Positions 43,804 through 52,960 of a stretch of 64,000 nt of DNA are shown here, one piece after another. Location of the stretch: NCBI RefSeq assembly GCF_003945345.1, contig NZ_AP019308.1, positions 992,001-1,056,000 on the forward strand. Reading direction: 5' to 3'. The DNA comes from Paenibacillus baekrokdamisoli. GTDB lineage: Bacteria > Bacillota > Bacilli > Paenibacillales > Paenibacillaceae. The position numbers and the translations under genes are program-made. Below the pieces are notes generated by a model. The model saw nothing but the letters and a program-made list of their open reading frames with translations, was not told the origin of the DNA and searched no databases. How positions within the stretch are numbered: the stretch's first letter is position 1; the number at the start of each line of letters is the position of its first letter.

Positions 43804-45082
43804 ATTTAAGACAGCCGTTACAACAGCTGGAACTATAAACCTGAGCCGCTCTCCACTTCAACATCCGCTCGCTGCGGCCTTGTATCTCGTCATGCTGCTG
43901 ATGCTTGGGAAGCTCTTATTTCCGCTCGATGAACAGCTTGGCATGGTTGCTTTCTTTGCCTTGATGATTCCATTCTTCTTCTTCCTGCTTCGTTGGCCGA
44001 ATACGCCGGGAGCGCTCTATGGTGGAATATGTATCATGCTGCTGGGAAAGCTCGTGTATGCCATCACAACGAATCCAGTCACTGGCCCGGATGAAATTCA
44101 TTATTACGAGCAAGTGAGCACCTTTGATCAACTGTCGGATTTCATGCCTTACGCCTGGAATCATATCATGACCCAATGGGCTAATGTATCTGCTTATCCA
44201 ATGTTTGGTCTGCTCTATATGCCATTCTTCAAATGGCTGGCGTTTCAAGATCCGCTGCCGATCATCATGTTGAATTCTGTGCTGCTGATCTTAATCGTGA
44301 ATCAAACCTATCGGCTCAATGAATCTCGGTTTAACTATCAAATGGAGAGAGAGCAGGTAACGAGATTCCACAGCATCGTCATTCTTGGGCTGCTTGTAAG
44401 TCCTTCATTCATGCTGATGTCTTCGGTCTTTGCAAAAGATGTCACATGCGCGCTGCTAGGTATCTATTGTGCAGGCTTACTGCTCAGACGCAAATATCTA
44501 TTGTTTATTCTGCTGCTGCTGTATTCAACAGGACTGCGTGATTACTCACTCGTGTATACGTTCGGTTACTTCTTCCTATATGCGAATAAAATTCGTACGG
44601 CTGTCGTTGTTATGTGCCTTGCGATGGGTATTCTCGTCATGCAGATCGGCCCGCTTGGCTTAATAAATTCGTCCCTTTTGACCTTCTATCTATTTATTAG
44701 TCCGAATCCAATCAAGTTCAGCAATTGGGACATCACTTATTTATTCCGAACATTAGAAGCGCTATTTATGTCAATCGGATTGATAATCTCGATTCTGAAT
44801 TTTATCAGATTTAAGGAAACGAGACCTTTTTACGCCATGGTGTTCACGTTATTGTTCACCTACGCTTGTACGCTCGTCCTTGTTGGTTATGTGACGGTAA
44901 CCGGTCGTGATCTCGATTACGGCGTTGGTACGATTGGCGACAATATGGTGCGTAAGAAGCTGCCCGTGCTGCCGCTGCTCTATATCGTCCAAGCCTATAC
45001 CTTCGTTTGGGCGCGAAAATGGTTTCAGTTCAGCGGAAAAACATCATTGAAGAGGAAGGGAGCTCCCTATGCGAGGCCGTGA
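43793..45082 (+). CDS. EpsG/Wzy-like polysaccharide polymerase, hypothetical
   Basis: A 429-residue polytopic protein with about 10-12 helices (PLAAALYLVMLLMLGKLLF, VSPSFMLMSSVFAKDVT) and a conserved-looking PVTGPDEIHYYEQ loop. Its place between glycosyltransferases and its topology suggest the polymerase of the locus, but family identity is inferred. ATG 43793 overlaps the end of the previous gene; the open frame upstream lies inside it. Confidence 0.65.
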   Translation: MGAKFKTAVTTAGTINLSRSPLQHPLAAALYLVMLLMLGKLLFPLDEQLGMVAFFALMIPFFFFLLRWPNTPGALYGGICIMLLGKLVYAITTNPVTGPDEIHYYEQVSTFDQLSDFMPYAWNHIMTQWANVSAYPMFGLLYMPFFKWLAFQDPLPIIMLNSVLLILIVNQTYRLNESRFNYQMEREQVTRFHSIVILGLLVSPSFMLMSSVFAKDVTCALLGIYCAGLLLRRKYLLFILLLLYSTGLRDYSLVYTFGYFFLYANKIRTAVVVMCLAMGILVMQIGPLGLINSSLLTFYLFISPNPIKFSNWDITYLFRTLEALFMSIGLIISILNFIRFKETRPFYAMVFTLLFTYACTLVLVGYVTVTGRDLDYGVGTIGDNMVRKKLPVLPLLYIVQAYTFVWARKWFQFSGKTSLKRKGAPYARP

Positions 45083-45689
45083 TTTGTATGGATCCGCCAA
45101 ACCCGTGCTGCGGCTGGTAACCGCCATGCTGAGGATTGTTCCGAAACTGCTGTTGATCTGGCTATGGACGCTAAGTGATTGGCTGCCGCATTTACCTGGG
45201 GTTGCATTCCGTTATTGCATCTTGAAAAGACTGGCACGCAGGTGCGGTGATAACGTGCTAGTCGGACGCGGCGTTGAGATTCGATATTGGGAGCGATTAT
45301 CCATTGGTTCGAATGTCAGCATCCACAAGCATTGTTATTTGGACGCCTATGGGGAGCTGGATATCGAGGATGAGGTATCGATCGCCCATCAATCGTCGCT
45401 TGTATCGTTCCAGCATACCTGGAGCGATGAATCTCTTCCCATTCGAGACAATGCGATTGTCTCCGGCAAAATTCGCATCTGCCGCGATGTTTGGATCGGC
45501 TGCGGTGTAAGGGTTCTGTCTGGGGTAGAGATTGGCAGCCGATCTGTTATCGCTGCGGGCGCTGTCGTTACGAAGAACGTATCAAGCGGCGTCGTTGCCG
45601 CTGGCGTGCCAGCCAAAACCGTAAAAGCGATTCTGTCGGAGGGTAAGAACGGCCGTTCATCGGCCGCCGCTTGGATGGGGAATCAATAA
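45069..45689 (+). CDS. Hexapeptide-repeat acetyltransferase (LbH family)
   Basis: A 206-residue enzyme with left-handed beta-helix repeats (IGSNVSIHKHCYLDAYGELD, ICRDVWIGCGVRVLSGVEIG, IAAGAVVTKNVSSGVVAAGV) and PAKTVKAI after the helix. It probably O-acetylates a sugar of the polymer or a precursor. ATG follows GGGAG and overlaps the polymerase gene. Confidence 0.87.
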   Translation: MRGRDLYGSAKPVLRLVTAMLRIVPKLLLIWLWTLSDWLPHLPGVAFRYCILKRLARRCGDNVLVGRGVEIRYWERLSIGSNVSIHKHCYLDAYGELDIEDEVSIAHQSSLVSFQHTWSDESLPIRDNAIVSGKIRICRDVWIGCGVRVLSGVEIGSRSVIAAGAVVTKNVSSGVVAAGVPAKTVKAILSEGKNGRSSAAAWMGNQ

Positions 45690-46000
45690 AGTATTCATGT
45701 TAGTTTCGCTAAAACTTTATGATTTTGCTTCCGATGTGAGTTATTGCTCTAGTTTTTGCTCGCAGGAAGTAGTCGTGAAAGTGGTTCTAAATCATTATCC
45801 GTTCATGACATCACGACTAACAAAGCGGAGCGGACGGAATCGTTCTGAAGAAGCGGTAGCGTTCGCCTTTGTCTCCTGATTTCTACCCCTAAGGGATAGA
45901 ATCAAGAAATAGGGAGACAACAGCGATCGTAAGAATGATCCGTCCGCGCAGCGGGCTTTACGCTCGATTAGTTATACAAAATCTTTTAGGAGGTCACATT
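45690..46000 (+). other. Intergenic region with palindromic repeat copy 2
   Basis: The first 135 bases show nothing recognisable; the small ORFs there are not supported. The repeat occupies 45825-45954, and AGGAGG for the next gene is at 45988-45993. This is the only long gap inside the exopolysaccharide locus. Confidence 0.6.
45825..45954 (-). repeat. Dispersed palindromic repeat, copy 2 (inverted relative to copy 1)
   Basis: The reverse complement matches 28854-28984 with about five differences over 130 bases. The ends CGGACGGAATCG and CGATCCGTCCG-like (ATGATCCGTCCG) are inverted copies, and the inner arms GTCTCC/GGAGAC flank a TACCCCTAAGGGATA core. It could fold as a long hairpin in the exopolysaccharide transcript. 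Confidence 0.85.
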
Positions 46001-47320
46001 ATGCACGTTGTATGGGCTCATGATCATACGTTTTATTTCAACGAAACCGGAAAATTTTATTCGGGCGGGAAGCTGCCTTATGCGGTTTGGGAACGATATT
46101 TGGCGGTGTTTGATCGGGTTACCGTAGCTTGCCGCGGGCAGAAGACGCTGCCTGATGCAGATATGAAGGGTAAAACGCTCTCCAGCGGTCCGAATGTCGA
46201 CTTTCTTGTTTTGCCATCCCTTAGTAACCCAGTCAATAAGCTGACGAAGAAAGGGTACGTCGAGCAATGTTTGACCGAAATCATCCGAAGCGCGGATGCC
46301 GTCATTGCCCGGATGCCAAGTGAAATTGGAGCGGAAGCGATTCGGGTTGCAACTCGTCTCGGCAAGCCTTATTCCATCGAAATGGTGGCTTGTGCATGGG
46401 ATGGATTATGGAATTATGGCAGCGCTCAAGGCAAGCTGTATGCGCCTCTTTCTCTATGGAAGACCAAACGGCTCGTTAAGCGCGCACCGTACGGCATTTA
46501 TGTAACCGAACAATTTCTACAGCAGCGTTACCCGCTAGCAGAGGCGGGTGTGGCTGGATCTTGCTCTAACGTTGAGATTCCGCCTCTTTCTGACGAGGTG
46601 CTGAATCAACGAATGGAACGGATTACAGCTTATCCTACCCGCAAAGCAAATAAGCCGTTCCGTATTGGACTTATCGGTTCCCTGAACGGACGAACAAAAG
46701 GGATTGAAACGGCTTTGCGCGCAATGGCTCGTATCGCTGTGGATGTGCCGGCCTTCGAGTTTTACATTCTTGGAGACGGATCGACGGATCGTTGGCATGC
46801 TCTTGCTGTAAAGCTTGGTATATCGAATCGAGTCACCTTTTGCGGAGTTCTAACGAGCGGCAGCGCCGTATTCGAATGGCTGGATGAATTGGATCTCTAT
46901 ATACAGCCAAGCTTCCAGGAAGGGCTGCCGCGCGCAACGATTGAGGCGATGAGCCGCGCTTGCCCGGTTGTCGGTTCAACAGCTGGAGGGATTCCTGAGC
47001 TTATTGCGCCAGAATGGCTTCATAAGCCAGGTAATGTGAAGCAGCTTGCGGAGAAGCTGAAGCATGCGATTGGCAACCAATCGTGGATGAGTGAGCAGGC
47101 GGAACTTAATTTTGCCCGTGCGCAGCAGTACACCAAAGGAAAGCTGGACCAGAAACGGTTAACCTTCTGGCGATCCTTCCGTGATTTTGTCGGCTCCGAC
47201 TCATCCGTTAGTTCAGGAGGATCGACTCATTTCACCTCTCAGGCGGAATCAGGGACGAAGGCTAAGACAACGAAGAAGGCTTACGCAGCAGGCGAATCGA
47301 AGGGAGCTGAAGCACTATGA
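46001..47320 (+). CDS. Glycosyltransferase family 4
   Basis: A 439-residue GT-B glycosyltransferase: RIGLIGSLNGRTKGIETALR, EFYILGDGSTDRWHALAV, LYIQPSFQEGLPRATIEAMS (EX7E type) and SRACPVVGSTAGGIPELI. The last ~40 residues are Ser/Thr/Lys rich and probably disordered. ATG 46001 follows AGGAGG; the open frame upstream is inside the palindromic repeat. Its stop overlaps the next start (ATGA). Confidence 0.9.
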   Translation: MHVVWAHDHTFYFNETGKFYSGGKLPYAVWERYLAVFDRVTVACRGQKTLPDADMKGKTLSSGPNVDFLVLPSLSNPVNKLTKKGYVEQCLTEIIRSADAVIARMPSEIGAEAIRVATRLGKPYSIEMVACAWDGLWNYGSAQGKLYAPLSLWKTKRLVKRAPYGIYVTEQFLQQRYPLAEAGVAGSCSNVEIPPLSDEVLNQRMERITAYPTRKANKPFRIGLIGSLNGRTKGIETALRAMARIAVDVPAFEFYILGDGSTDRWHALAVKLGISNRVTFCGVLTSGSAVFEWLDELDLYIQPSFQEGLPRATIEAMSRACPVVGSTAGGIPELIAPEWLHKPGNVKQLAEKLKHAIGNQSWMSEQAELNFARAQQYTKGKLDQKRLTFWRSFRDFVGSDSSVSSGGSTHFTSQAESGTKAKTTKKAYAAGESKGAEAL

Positions 47321-48354
47321 CAATACTTGTAACCGGTGCAGCAGGCTTTATCGGCTATCACCTATCAGAGAGACTTACCCGAGATGGTCATTCCGTTATC
47401 GGTATCGATAATTTTAATGACTACTATGACGTCCAATTGAAACGTGATCGATTCGGGATGCTCAAACGAAACCCTTTATTCACCGGGTTGGAGCTTGATA
47501 TTGCGAAATTCGACTCATTGAATGACTTGTTCGAACGGTATGGAATCAAGAGCGTCATTCATTTGGCCGCTCAAGCCGGTGTTCGATATAGCATCACGAA
47601 CCCTTTTGCTTACCTGGATTCCAATTTAGTGGGCTATGGGAACGTGCTTGAAGCTTGCAGAAGGCACAGTGTCAAGCATCTGCTCTATGCATCCTCAAGC
47701 TCTGTGTACGGGGCGAATGTGAAAATGCCTTTCAGCGTCCACGACAGTGTCAACCATCCGGTCAGCTTATATGCAGCAACGAAGAAAGCTAATGAGCTAA
47801 TGGCGCATACGTACAGCCATCTATATGGGTTGCCGACGACAGGACTCCGATTCTTCACGGTATATGGACCATGGGGCCGACCGGATATGGCTTACTTTAG
47901 CTTCACTCGAGATATTGAGAATGGCACTCCCATCAAAGTATTCAACGAAGGCAAAATGCAGCGGGACTTCACCTTTATCGATGATATCGTCGAAGGTATC
48001 GTCCGATTGCTGGACCGTCCGCCGGTGCCAGACCCGCTCTGGGATCCGAAGAATCCAAGTCCAGCATCGAGCTATGCCCCGTATAGGGTCTATAACATCG
48101 GTAATAACAAGCCAGTTGCACTTATGACCTTTATAAGAACGATTGAAAAGAAGCTTGGAAAGCAAGCGAACCTTGAATTCCTGCCGATGCAGCCAGGTGA
48201 TGTAGAAGCAACCTTCGCGGATATCGATGATTTGATCCGAGATGTCGGGTTTAAGCCTCAGACGACAATTGAAGAAGGTATTGGTCAATTCGTAGATTGG
48301 TATCAAAGTTATTTTGCCGCTCGCACCACAGCGGAGGAGCTATTGCTACTATAA
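47317..48354 (+). CDS. UDP-glucuronate 4-epimerase-type NAD-dependent epimerase
   Basis: A 345-residue SDR: VTGAAGFIGYHLSERL, DNFNDYYDVQLKRDR, IHLAAQAGVRYSITNPFAYL, catalytic SSSSVYG...SLYAATKKANELMAH, and GRPDMAYFSFTRDI. This is the UDP-GlcA 4-epimerase signature. It makes UDP-galacturonic acid from UDP-GlcA supplied by the Ugd encoded at 52.96 kb. Overlaps the previous gene by 4 bases. Confidence 0.9.
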   Translation: MTILVTGAAGFIGYHLSERLTRDGHSVIGIDNFNDYYDVQLKRDRFGMLKRNPLFTGLELDIAKFDSLNDLFERYGIKSVIHLAAQAGVRYSITNPFAYLDSNLVGYGNVLEACRRHSVKHLLYASSSSVYGANVKMPFSVHDSVNHPVSLYAATKKANELMAHTYSHLYGLPTTGLRFFTVYGPWGRPDMAYFSFTRDIENGTPIKVFNEGKMQRDFTFIDDIVEGIVRLLDRPPVPDPLWDPKNPSPASSYAPYRVYNIGNNKPVALMTFIRTIEKKLGKQANLEFLPMQPGDVEATFADIDDLIRDVGFKPQTTIEEGIGQFVDWYQSYFAARTTAEELLLL

Positions 48355-48383
48355 GTCGGACATGTATGAAGGATGGGATAGAG

Positions 48384-50228
48384 ATGAAGAAGGTAGCGCA
48401 TGTATGTACGTCGGGTATTAGTCACAAAATTCTCGGCGACAAGCTGACGCTGCTGCAGCGTGCTGGTTATGAGGTCACCTTCATCTCATCGGGCGATCAT
48501 TTGGATGCGGAGATCAAGAATGGCTATCCCTTTCAATGGCGTACTGTACCGATGAGCCGTACGATTCAACCTTTGCAGGATTTGCGCTCCATCTGGCAGA
48601 TGCGAAGGCTAATGAAGACCGAACGGTACGATGTTGTACATACCCATACTGCAAAAGCAGGCCTAATCGGACGAATTGCCGCTAGACTAGCGGGCGTACC
48701 AGTCATTATCCACACGAGTCACGGTCTGCCCTTCTATAAGGGGCAATCCAAGCGTGCTTATACCGTTTACAGACTGCTTGAAAAAATCGGCGCTTGGTTC
48801 TGTGATGCGCTTGCTTCTCAGAACCAAGAAGATATCACGGTCATGCAGCAGATGGCTCCTTGGCGTACGGTTTATTACGAAGGCAACGGCGTAGATCTAA
48901 GTAAGCTTGACGCAATGGCGAAAGAAGCGAATGAACGATTGAAGATTATTGATCTGAAGCGGGCATACGGGATTCGTGAGGATCTGCCTATGCTGCTGAT
49001 GGCGGCAAGATTGGAGCCGGTAAAGGATCCCATGCTGCTGATCGAGGCTGTTGTGCTGGCGAAGCAGCAAGGAAAACTGTGCTGGGTAACCGCATTTGCT
49101 GGGCAAGGCCCACTTGAATCGGAGGTTCGGAAGCGTGTCATCGCTGAAGGATTAGAGGCGGATGTCGTATTGATCGGTCAACAAACGCCACTTGCCCCAT
49201 GGCTGATGTCAGCTGATGCCGTAACGCTAAGCAGTGAGAAGGAAGGCATTCCTCGTTCGCTTATGGAGGCGATGGCCTACTGCAGGCCCGTAGTTGCCAC
49301 AGATGTGCTGGGTACGCGCGAACTGGTCGTAAGTGAACATTCCTTTAAGGCAGTGGACCAGCAGGAATTCATAGCAGCTGATAGGTCTAGTGTCACTGGT
49401 GAACTTGTTCCTTATCGTGATGCTGGTCAGTTGTCAGATGCTTTGCACCGGATGATGAGCGATGACGTACGGCGACTTCGTTATGGTAAAGCAGGCAGAC
49501 AGCGTATCGAATGTCATTTCACAGAATCTATCGTCGTATCACGATTAGAGCGGATGTATGCGGAGACAGAAAGACGGGCCAAGCGAGCTAGAACTTGGAG
49601 TTACCGAATCATGCAGCTGCTTAAAAGAACGATTGATTTGGCTGTCAGCATTCCGGCATTGCTCCTTCTCTCCCCAATCATCGCTCTAACGGCTTTTGCC
49701 GTTCGGAAGAAGTTGGGATCACCCGTGCTGTTCCGCCAAAAGCGGCCTGGAAGATTCGGCAAGTCATTCGACGTGTTCAAGTTCCGTACGATGACAGATG
49801 CCGTTGATGAGAAGGGTCATCCACTGCCGGATGAGGAACGGTTAACTACATTTGGCCTATGGCTTCGCAAGCTTAGCTTGGATGAGCTGCCTCAGCTGCT
49901 CAATGTTATTAACGGGGATATGAGCTTGGTTGGACCGCGTCCGCTCCTAATGGAATATTTACCCTTATATACGCAAGAACAGGCTCGCAGGCATGATGTT
50001 CGTCCAGGGATTACGGGATGGGCTCAGGTCAATGGTCGTAATGCAGTAACTTGGGAGGAAAAGTTCCGGCTCGACGCTTGGTATGTGGAGCATCAATCGC
50101 TGCGGCTTGACTTGAAAATCATCCTGATGACCTTCTTCAAAGTATTTAAGCGAGAAGGAATTCAGCAAGAGGGTCATGTCACGATGCATAAATTCACAGG
50201 CAGTCGCAATGCGGAGCGCGCCTCATGA
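48384..50228 (+). CDS. Glycosyltransferase fused to a sugar-phosphate (phosphoglycosyl) transferase
   Basis: A 614-residue fusion. Residues ~1-400 are a GT-B family 4 glycosyltransferase (RPVVATDVLGTRELV, LSSEKEGIPRSLMEAMAYCR). Residues ~407-614 are a monotopic phosphoglycosyl transferase, equal to EpsL/PglC (LLKRTIDLAVSIPALLLL re-entrant helix, KRPGRFGKSFDVFKFRTMT, SLDELPQLLNVINGDMSLVG with the Asp-Glu dyad, RPGITGWAQVNGRNAVTWEE). It would transfer sugar-1-phosphate to undecaprenyl phosphate and add a further sugar. These are usually two proteins. Start ATG 48384 follows GGATGGGATAGAG. Stop overlaps next start. Confidence 0.93.
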   Translation: MKKVAHVCTSGISHKILGDKLTLLQRAGYEVTFISSGDHLDAEIKNGYPFQWRTVPMSRTIQPLQDLRSIWQMRRLMKTERYDVVHTHTAKAGLIGRIAARLAGVPVIIHTSHGLPFYKGQSKRAYTVYRLLEKIGAWFCDALASQNQEDITVMQQMAPWRTVYYEGNGVDLSKLDAMAKEANERLKIIDLKRAYGIREDLPMLLMAARLEPVKDPMLLIEAVVLAKQQGKLCWVTAFAGQGPLESEVRKRVIAEGLEADVVLIGQQTPLAPWLMSADAVTLSSEKEGIPRSLMEAMAYCRPVVATDVLGTRELVVSEHSFKAVDQQEFIAADRSSVTGELVPYRDAGQLSDALHRMMSDDVRRLRYGKAGRQRIECHFTESIVVSRLERMYAETERRAKRARTWSYRIMQLLKRTIDLAVSIPALLLLSPIIALTAFAVRKKLGSPVLFRQKRPGRFGKSFDVFKFRTMTDAVDEKGHPLPDEERLTTFGLWLRKLSLDELPQLLNVINGDMSLVGPRPLLMEYLPLYTQEQARRHDVRPGITGWAQVNGRNAVTWEEKFRLDAWYVEHQSLRLDLKIILMTFFKVFKREGIQQEGHVTMHKFTGSRNAERAS

Positions 50229-50863
50229 GAAATAGGCCATTAATTATAGTTGGCGGCGGTGGTCACGGGAAGGTTGTGATGGATATTGCCGAGATGATGG
50301 GGGATTTTAGTCTCCTTGCGATCGCGGACGACAAATTCACAACCATTCAAGAAAGTAATGACATCCTCTGCGGGCCGACTTCAATCATTGGTAATTTGCT
50401 TGAAGCGGATCAAGAGGCGCTTGTCATTATTGCAATCGGCGATAATCGCTCTCGCTTTAGAATGGCGGAGCGTTTGGATCTTCCAAAGGAACGATATGCG
50501 AAGCTGCAGCATCCTGGAGCACATGTTTCCAAGCATGCTATTGTTGCGCCGGGTACGGTCGTTATGGCCGGTGCGGTTGTGAATACCACAGCTTCGATTG
50601 CAGCACATGCCATCATTAACTCGGGCGCTGTTATCGAGCATGACGTTGTTGTTGGACCTTTTGCCCATATTTCACCAAATGCTGCTTTAGCTGGCGCTGT
50701 TACCGTTGGAGAAGGCGCACATGTTGGTATAGGCGCAAGTGTCATTCCGGGCGTTCGGATCGGTAAATGGTCCGTGCTCGGCGCAGGCGCTGCTGCCATT
50801 CGTGATGTACTGGACCATTTAATAGCTGTCGGTGTACCTGCCAAAGTAATTGATCGCACATAA
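50225..50863 (+). CDS. NeuD/PglD-type sugar N-acetyltransferase (EpsM-like)
   Basis: A 212-residue protein with an N-terminal PglD Rossmann-like part (PLIIVGGGGHGKVVMDIAEM) and a C-terminal left-handed beta helix (VAPGTVVMAGAVVNTTASIA, VGEGAHVGIGASVIPGVRIG). It acetylates the UDP-4-amino sugar in the bacillosamine pathway; His in the INSGAVIEHDVVVGPFAHIS stretch suits the catalytic base. Overlaps the previous gene by 4 bases (ATGA). Confidence 0.88.
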   Translation: MRNRPLIIVGGGGHGKVVMDIAEMMGDFSLLAIADDKFTTIQESNDILCGPTSIIGNLLEADQEALVIIAIGDNRSRFRMAERLDLPKERYAKLQHPGAHVSKHAIVAPGTVVMAGAVVNTTASIAAHAIINSGAVIEHDVVVGPFAHISPNAALAGAVTVGEGAHVGIGASVIPGVRIGKWSVLGAGAAAIRDVLDHLIAVGVPAKVIDRT

Positions 50864-50898
50864 TCAGCAAGGCCAACCTAATGAAGGAGTGATAGGTC

Positions 50899-52071
50899 AT
50901 GACGAATGATCGCCGAATTTATTTATCTCCCCCGCATATTGGTGAAGCGGAGCAGCGCTATGTAGCGGAAGCCTTCGCTACGAACTGGATTGCACCGCTA
51001 GGCCCTAACGTGGATGAATTTGAGCGAGAGCTTGCAAGTAAAGTCGCCTCTCCAGGTGCGCTTGCCTTAAGCTCAGGTACCGCTGCTTTACATCTAGCTT
51101 TGCGGGTAGCCGGTATTGGAAAAGGAGACACCGTTTTCGTCTCTTCGCTGACCTTTGTCGCAAGTGTTAATCCGATTCTCTATGAGGGGGCTGAGCCGGT
51201 ATTCATCGATGCGGATTTTGAAACCTGGAATATGTCTCCAAAGGCACTCGAGCAAGCACTCCTTACGACCAGAAAGGAAGGGCGCTTGCCTAAAGCGGTC
51301 ATTGTCGTGAGTTTGTACGGACAGAGCGCAGATATGGATCCGATCATTGAGCTCTGCGAGCGTTTTGGCGTATTGGTTATTGAAGATGCGGCAGAGTCGC
51401 TGGGCGCCACTTACAAGGGGAAAGCGAGCGGGACGCTCGGCAGCTATGGTGTTTACTCCTTCAATGGCAATAAAATCATAACCACCTCAGGCGGTGGAAT
51501 GCTCGTCTCCAACAACCTTGAAGCGTTAGCCAAAGTTCGCTATTGGGCCACGCAATCTCGCGATCCGGCGCTCCATTATGAGCATAGTGAGATTGGTTAT
51601 AACTACAGGATGAGTAATTTGCTCGCAGGTATTGGTAGAGGTCAGCTGGAGGTACTGGAAAATCGAGTAGCGGCTCGTCGTGCTGTATATGACCGATATG
51701 AGCAGGCTTTTTCTCATCTGGATGGGATCAGCTTCATGCCGGAAGCCGATTATGGAACCTCTACTCGCTGGTTGACAGCTCTTACGATAAATCCAAGAAT
51801 GACTGGCATTACAGCAACGGAGCTAGTTCGCACGCTGGCAGCAGAGAATATAGAAGCAAGGCCGGTATGGAAGCCAATGCACCTTCAGCCACTTCTGCGC
51901 AAATATGATTATTTTCCAGCATCCTCACAATACAGCGTATCCGATCAGCTGTTTGCCCAAGGTATTTGCTTGCCATCAGGTTCGAGCTTAAGCATTCAGG
52001 ATCAAGAGCGCGTCGTTGCAATCATTGCTCATCAAATCGAGTCGAGGAGGAAAACCCATGAAAGTGCGTAA
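50899..52071 (+). CDS. DegT/DnrJ/EryC1/StrS sugar aminotransferase (PglE/EpsN-like)
   Basis: A 390-residue PLP-dependent aminotransferase: [34 protein letters not shown], catalytic Lys in [17 protein letters not shown], and [20 protein letters not shown]. It aminates the UDP-4-keto-6-deoxy sugar made by the CapD-type enzyme. It sits directly after the PglD-type gene, as PglD/PglE do elsewhere. Its 3' end overlaps galU by 14 bases. Confidence 0.93.
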   Translation: MTNDRRIYLSPPHIGEAEQRYVAEAFATNWIAPLGPNVDEFERELASKVASPGALALSSGTAALHLALRVAGIGKGDTVFVSSLTFVASVNPILYEGAEPVFIDADFETWNMSPKALEQALLTTRKEGRLPKAVIVVSLYGQSADMDPIIELCERFGVLVIEDAAESLGATYKGKASGTLGSYGVYSFNGNKIITTSGGGMLVSNNLEALAKVRYWATQSRDPALHYEHSEIGYNYRMSNLLAGIGRGQLEVLENRVAARRAVYDRYEQAFSHLDGISFMPEADYGTSTRWLTALTINPRMTGITATELVRTLAAENIEARPVWKPMHLQPLLRKYDYFPASSQYSVSDQLFAQGICLPSGSSLSIQDQERVVAIIAHQIESRRKTHESA

Positions 52072-52960
52072 AGCGATCATCCCAGCCGCAGGCCTTGGTA
52101 CACGGTTTCTTCCTGCCACGAAAGCACAGCCCAAAGAAATGCTGCCTATCGTCGATAAACCAACGATTCAGTACATCGTTGAAGAGGCGATTGCCTCTGG
52201 TATCGAGGATATTCTCATCATAAGCGGTCGGGGCAAACGTGCAATTGAAGATCATTTTGATAAGTCATTCGAACTCGAAGAGACATTGCATCAGAAGGGC
52301 AAAGCGAAGGAGCTTGAGCAAATCCGAGCCATCTCGGATATGGCGAACATTCATTATATTCGGCAAAAGGAACCGAAGGGTCTTGGACATGCAATTTGGT
52401 GTGCGCGCAGCTTCGTTGGCGATGAACCATTTGCCGTACTGCTTGGCGATGATATCGTCCAATCCGAAGAGCCCTGCCTGAGTCAGCTTATCCGAGTTTT
52501 CTCCAGGTTCTCCTCCTCGGTTGTCGGCGTTCAGCGTGTCAGTGATGAGGATGTATCCAAATACGGGATTATCGCGCCGCGCGGCACTTCCATTGAACCG
52601 TCCGTATTCTTCCTGGATACGCTCGTGGAGAAGCCAGCTAAGAAGGCTGCACCCTCGAATTATGCGATCATGGGCCGTTACATCTTAACGCCGGATATCT
52701 TCGACATTCTTGAGCATCAGAAACCAGGAGCAGGCGGTGAGATTCAGCTGACGGATGCGATCAAGAAGCTAAACGACTTAAAGACCGTTCTAGCTTATCA
52801 GTTTGAAGGTGTTCGATATGACGTCGGTGATAAGTTTGGTTTCATTAAAGCAACGCTTGATTTTGCTCTGCAGCGAGAGGATTTGAAGGACGATATGCTG
52901 GGATACATACAGAACGTATATGAGCAATATTTTTCACTTCTTAATAAGGTGGCGAAATAA
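52058..52960 (+). CDS. galU: UTP-glucose-1-phosphate uridylyltransferase GalU
   Basis: A 300-residue nucleotidyltransferase: [79 protein letters not shown]. It makes UDP-glucose for the downstream dehydrogenase. Start ATG 52058 follows GAGGAGG and lies inside the end of the aminotransferase gene. Confidence 0.94.
   Translation: MKVRKAIIPAAGLGTRFLPATKAQPKEMLPIVDKPTIQYIVEEAIASGIEDILIISGRGKRAIEDHFDKSFELEETLHQKGKAKELEQIRAISDMANIHYIRQKEPKGLGHAIWCARSFVGDEPFAVLLGDDIVQSEEPCLSQLIRVFSRFSSSVVGVQRVSDEDVSKYGIIAPRGTSIEPSVFFLDTLVEKPAKKAAPSNYAIMGRYILTPDIFDILEHQKPGAGGEIQLTDAIKKLNDLKTVLAYQFEGVRYDVGDKFGFIKATLDFALQREDLKDDMLGYIQNVYEQYFSLLNKVAK

Noticed and set aside
45697..45879. Plus-strand ORF of 60 codons before palindromic repeat copy 2
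   Set aside because: No binding site, no family signal, and its end lies inside the repeat.
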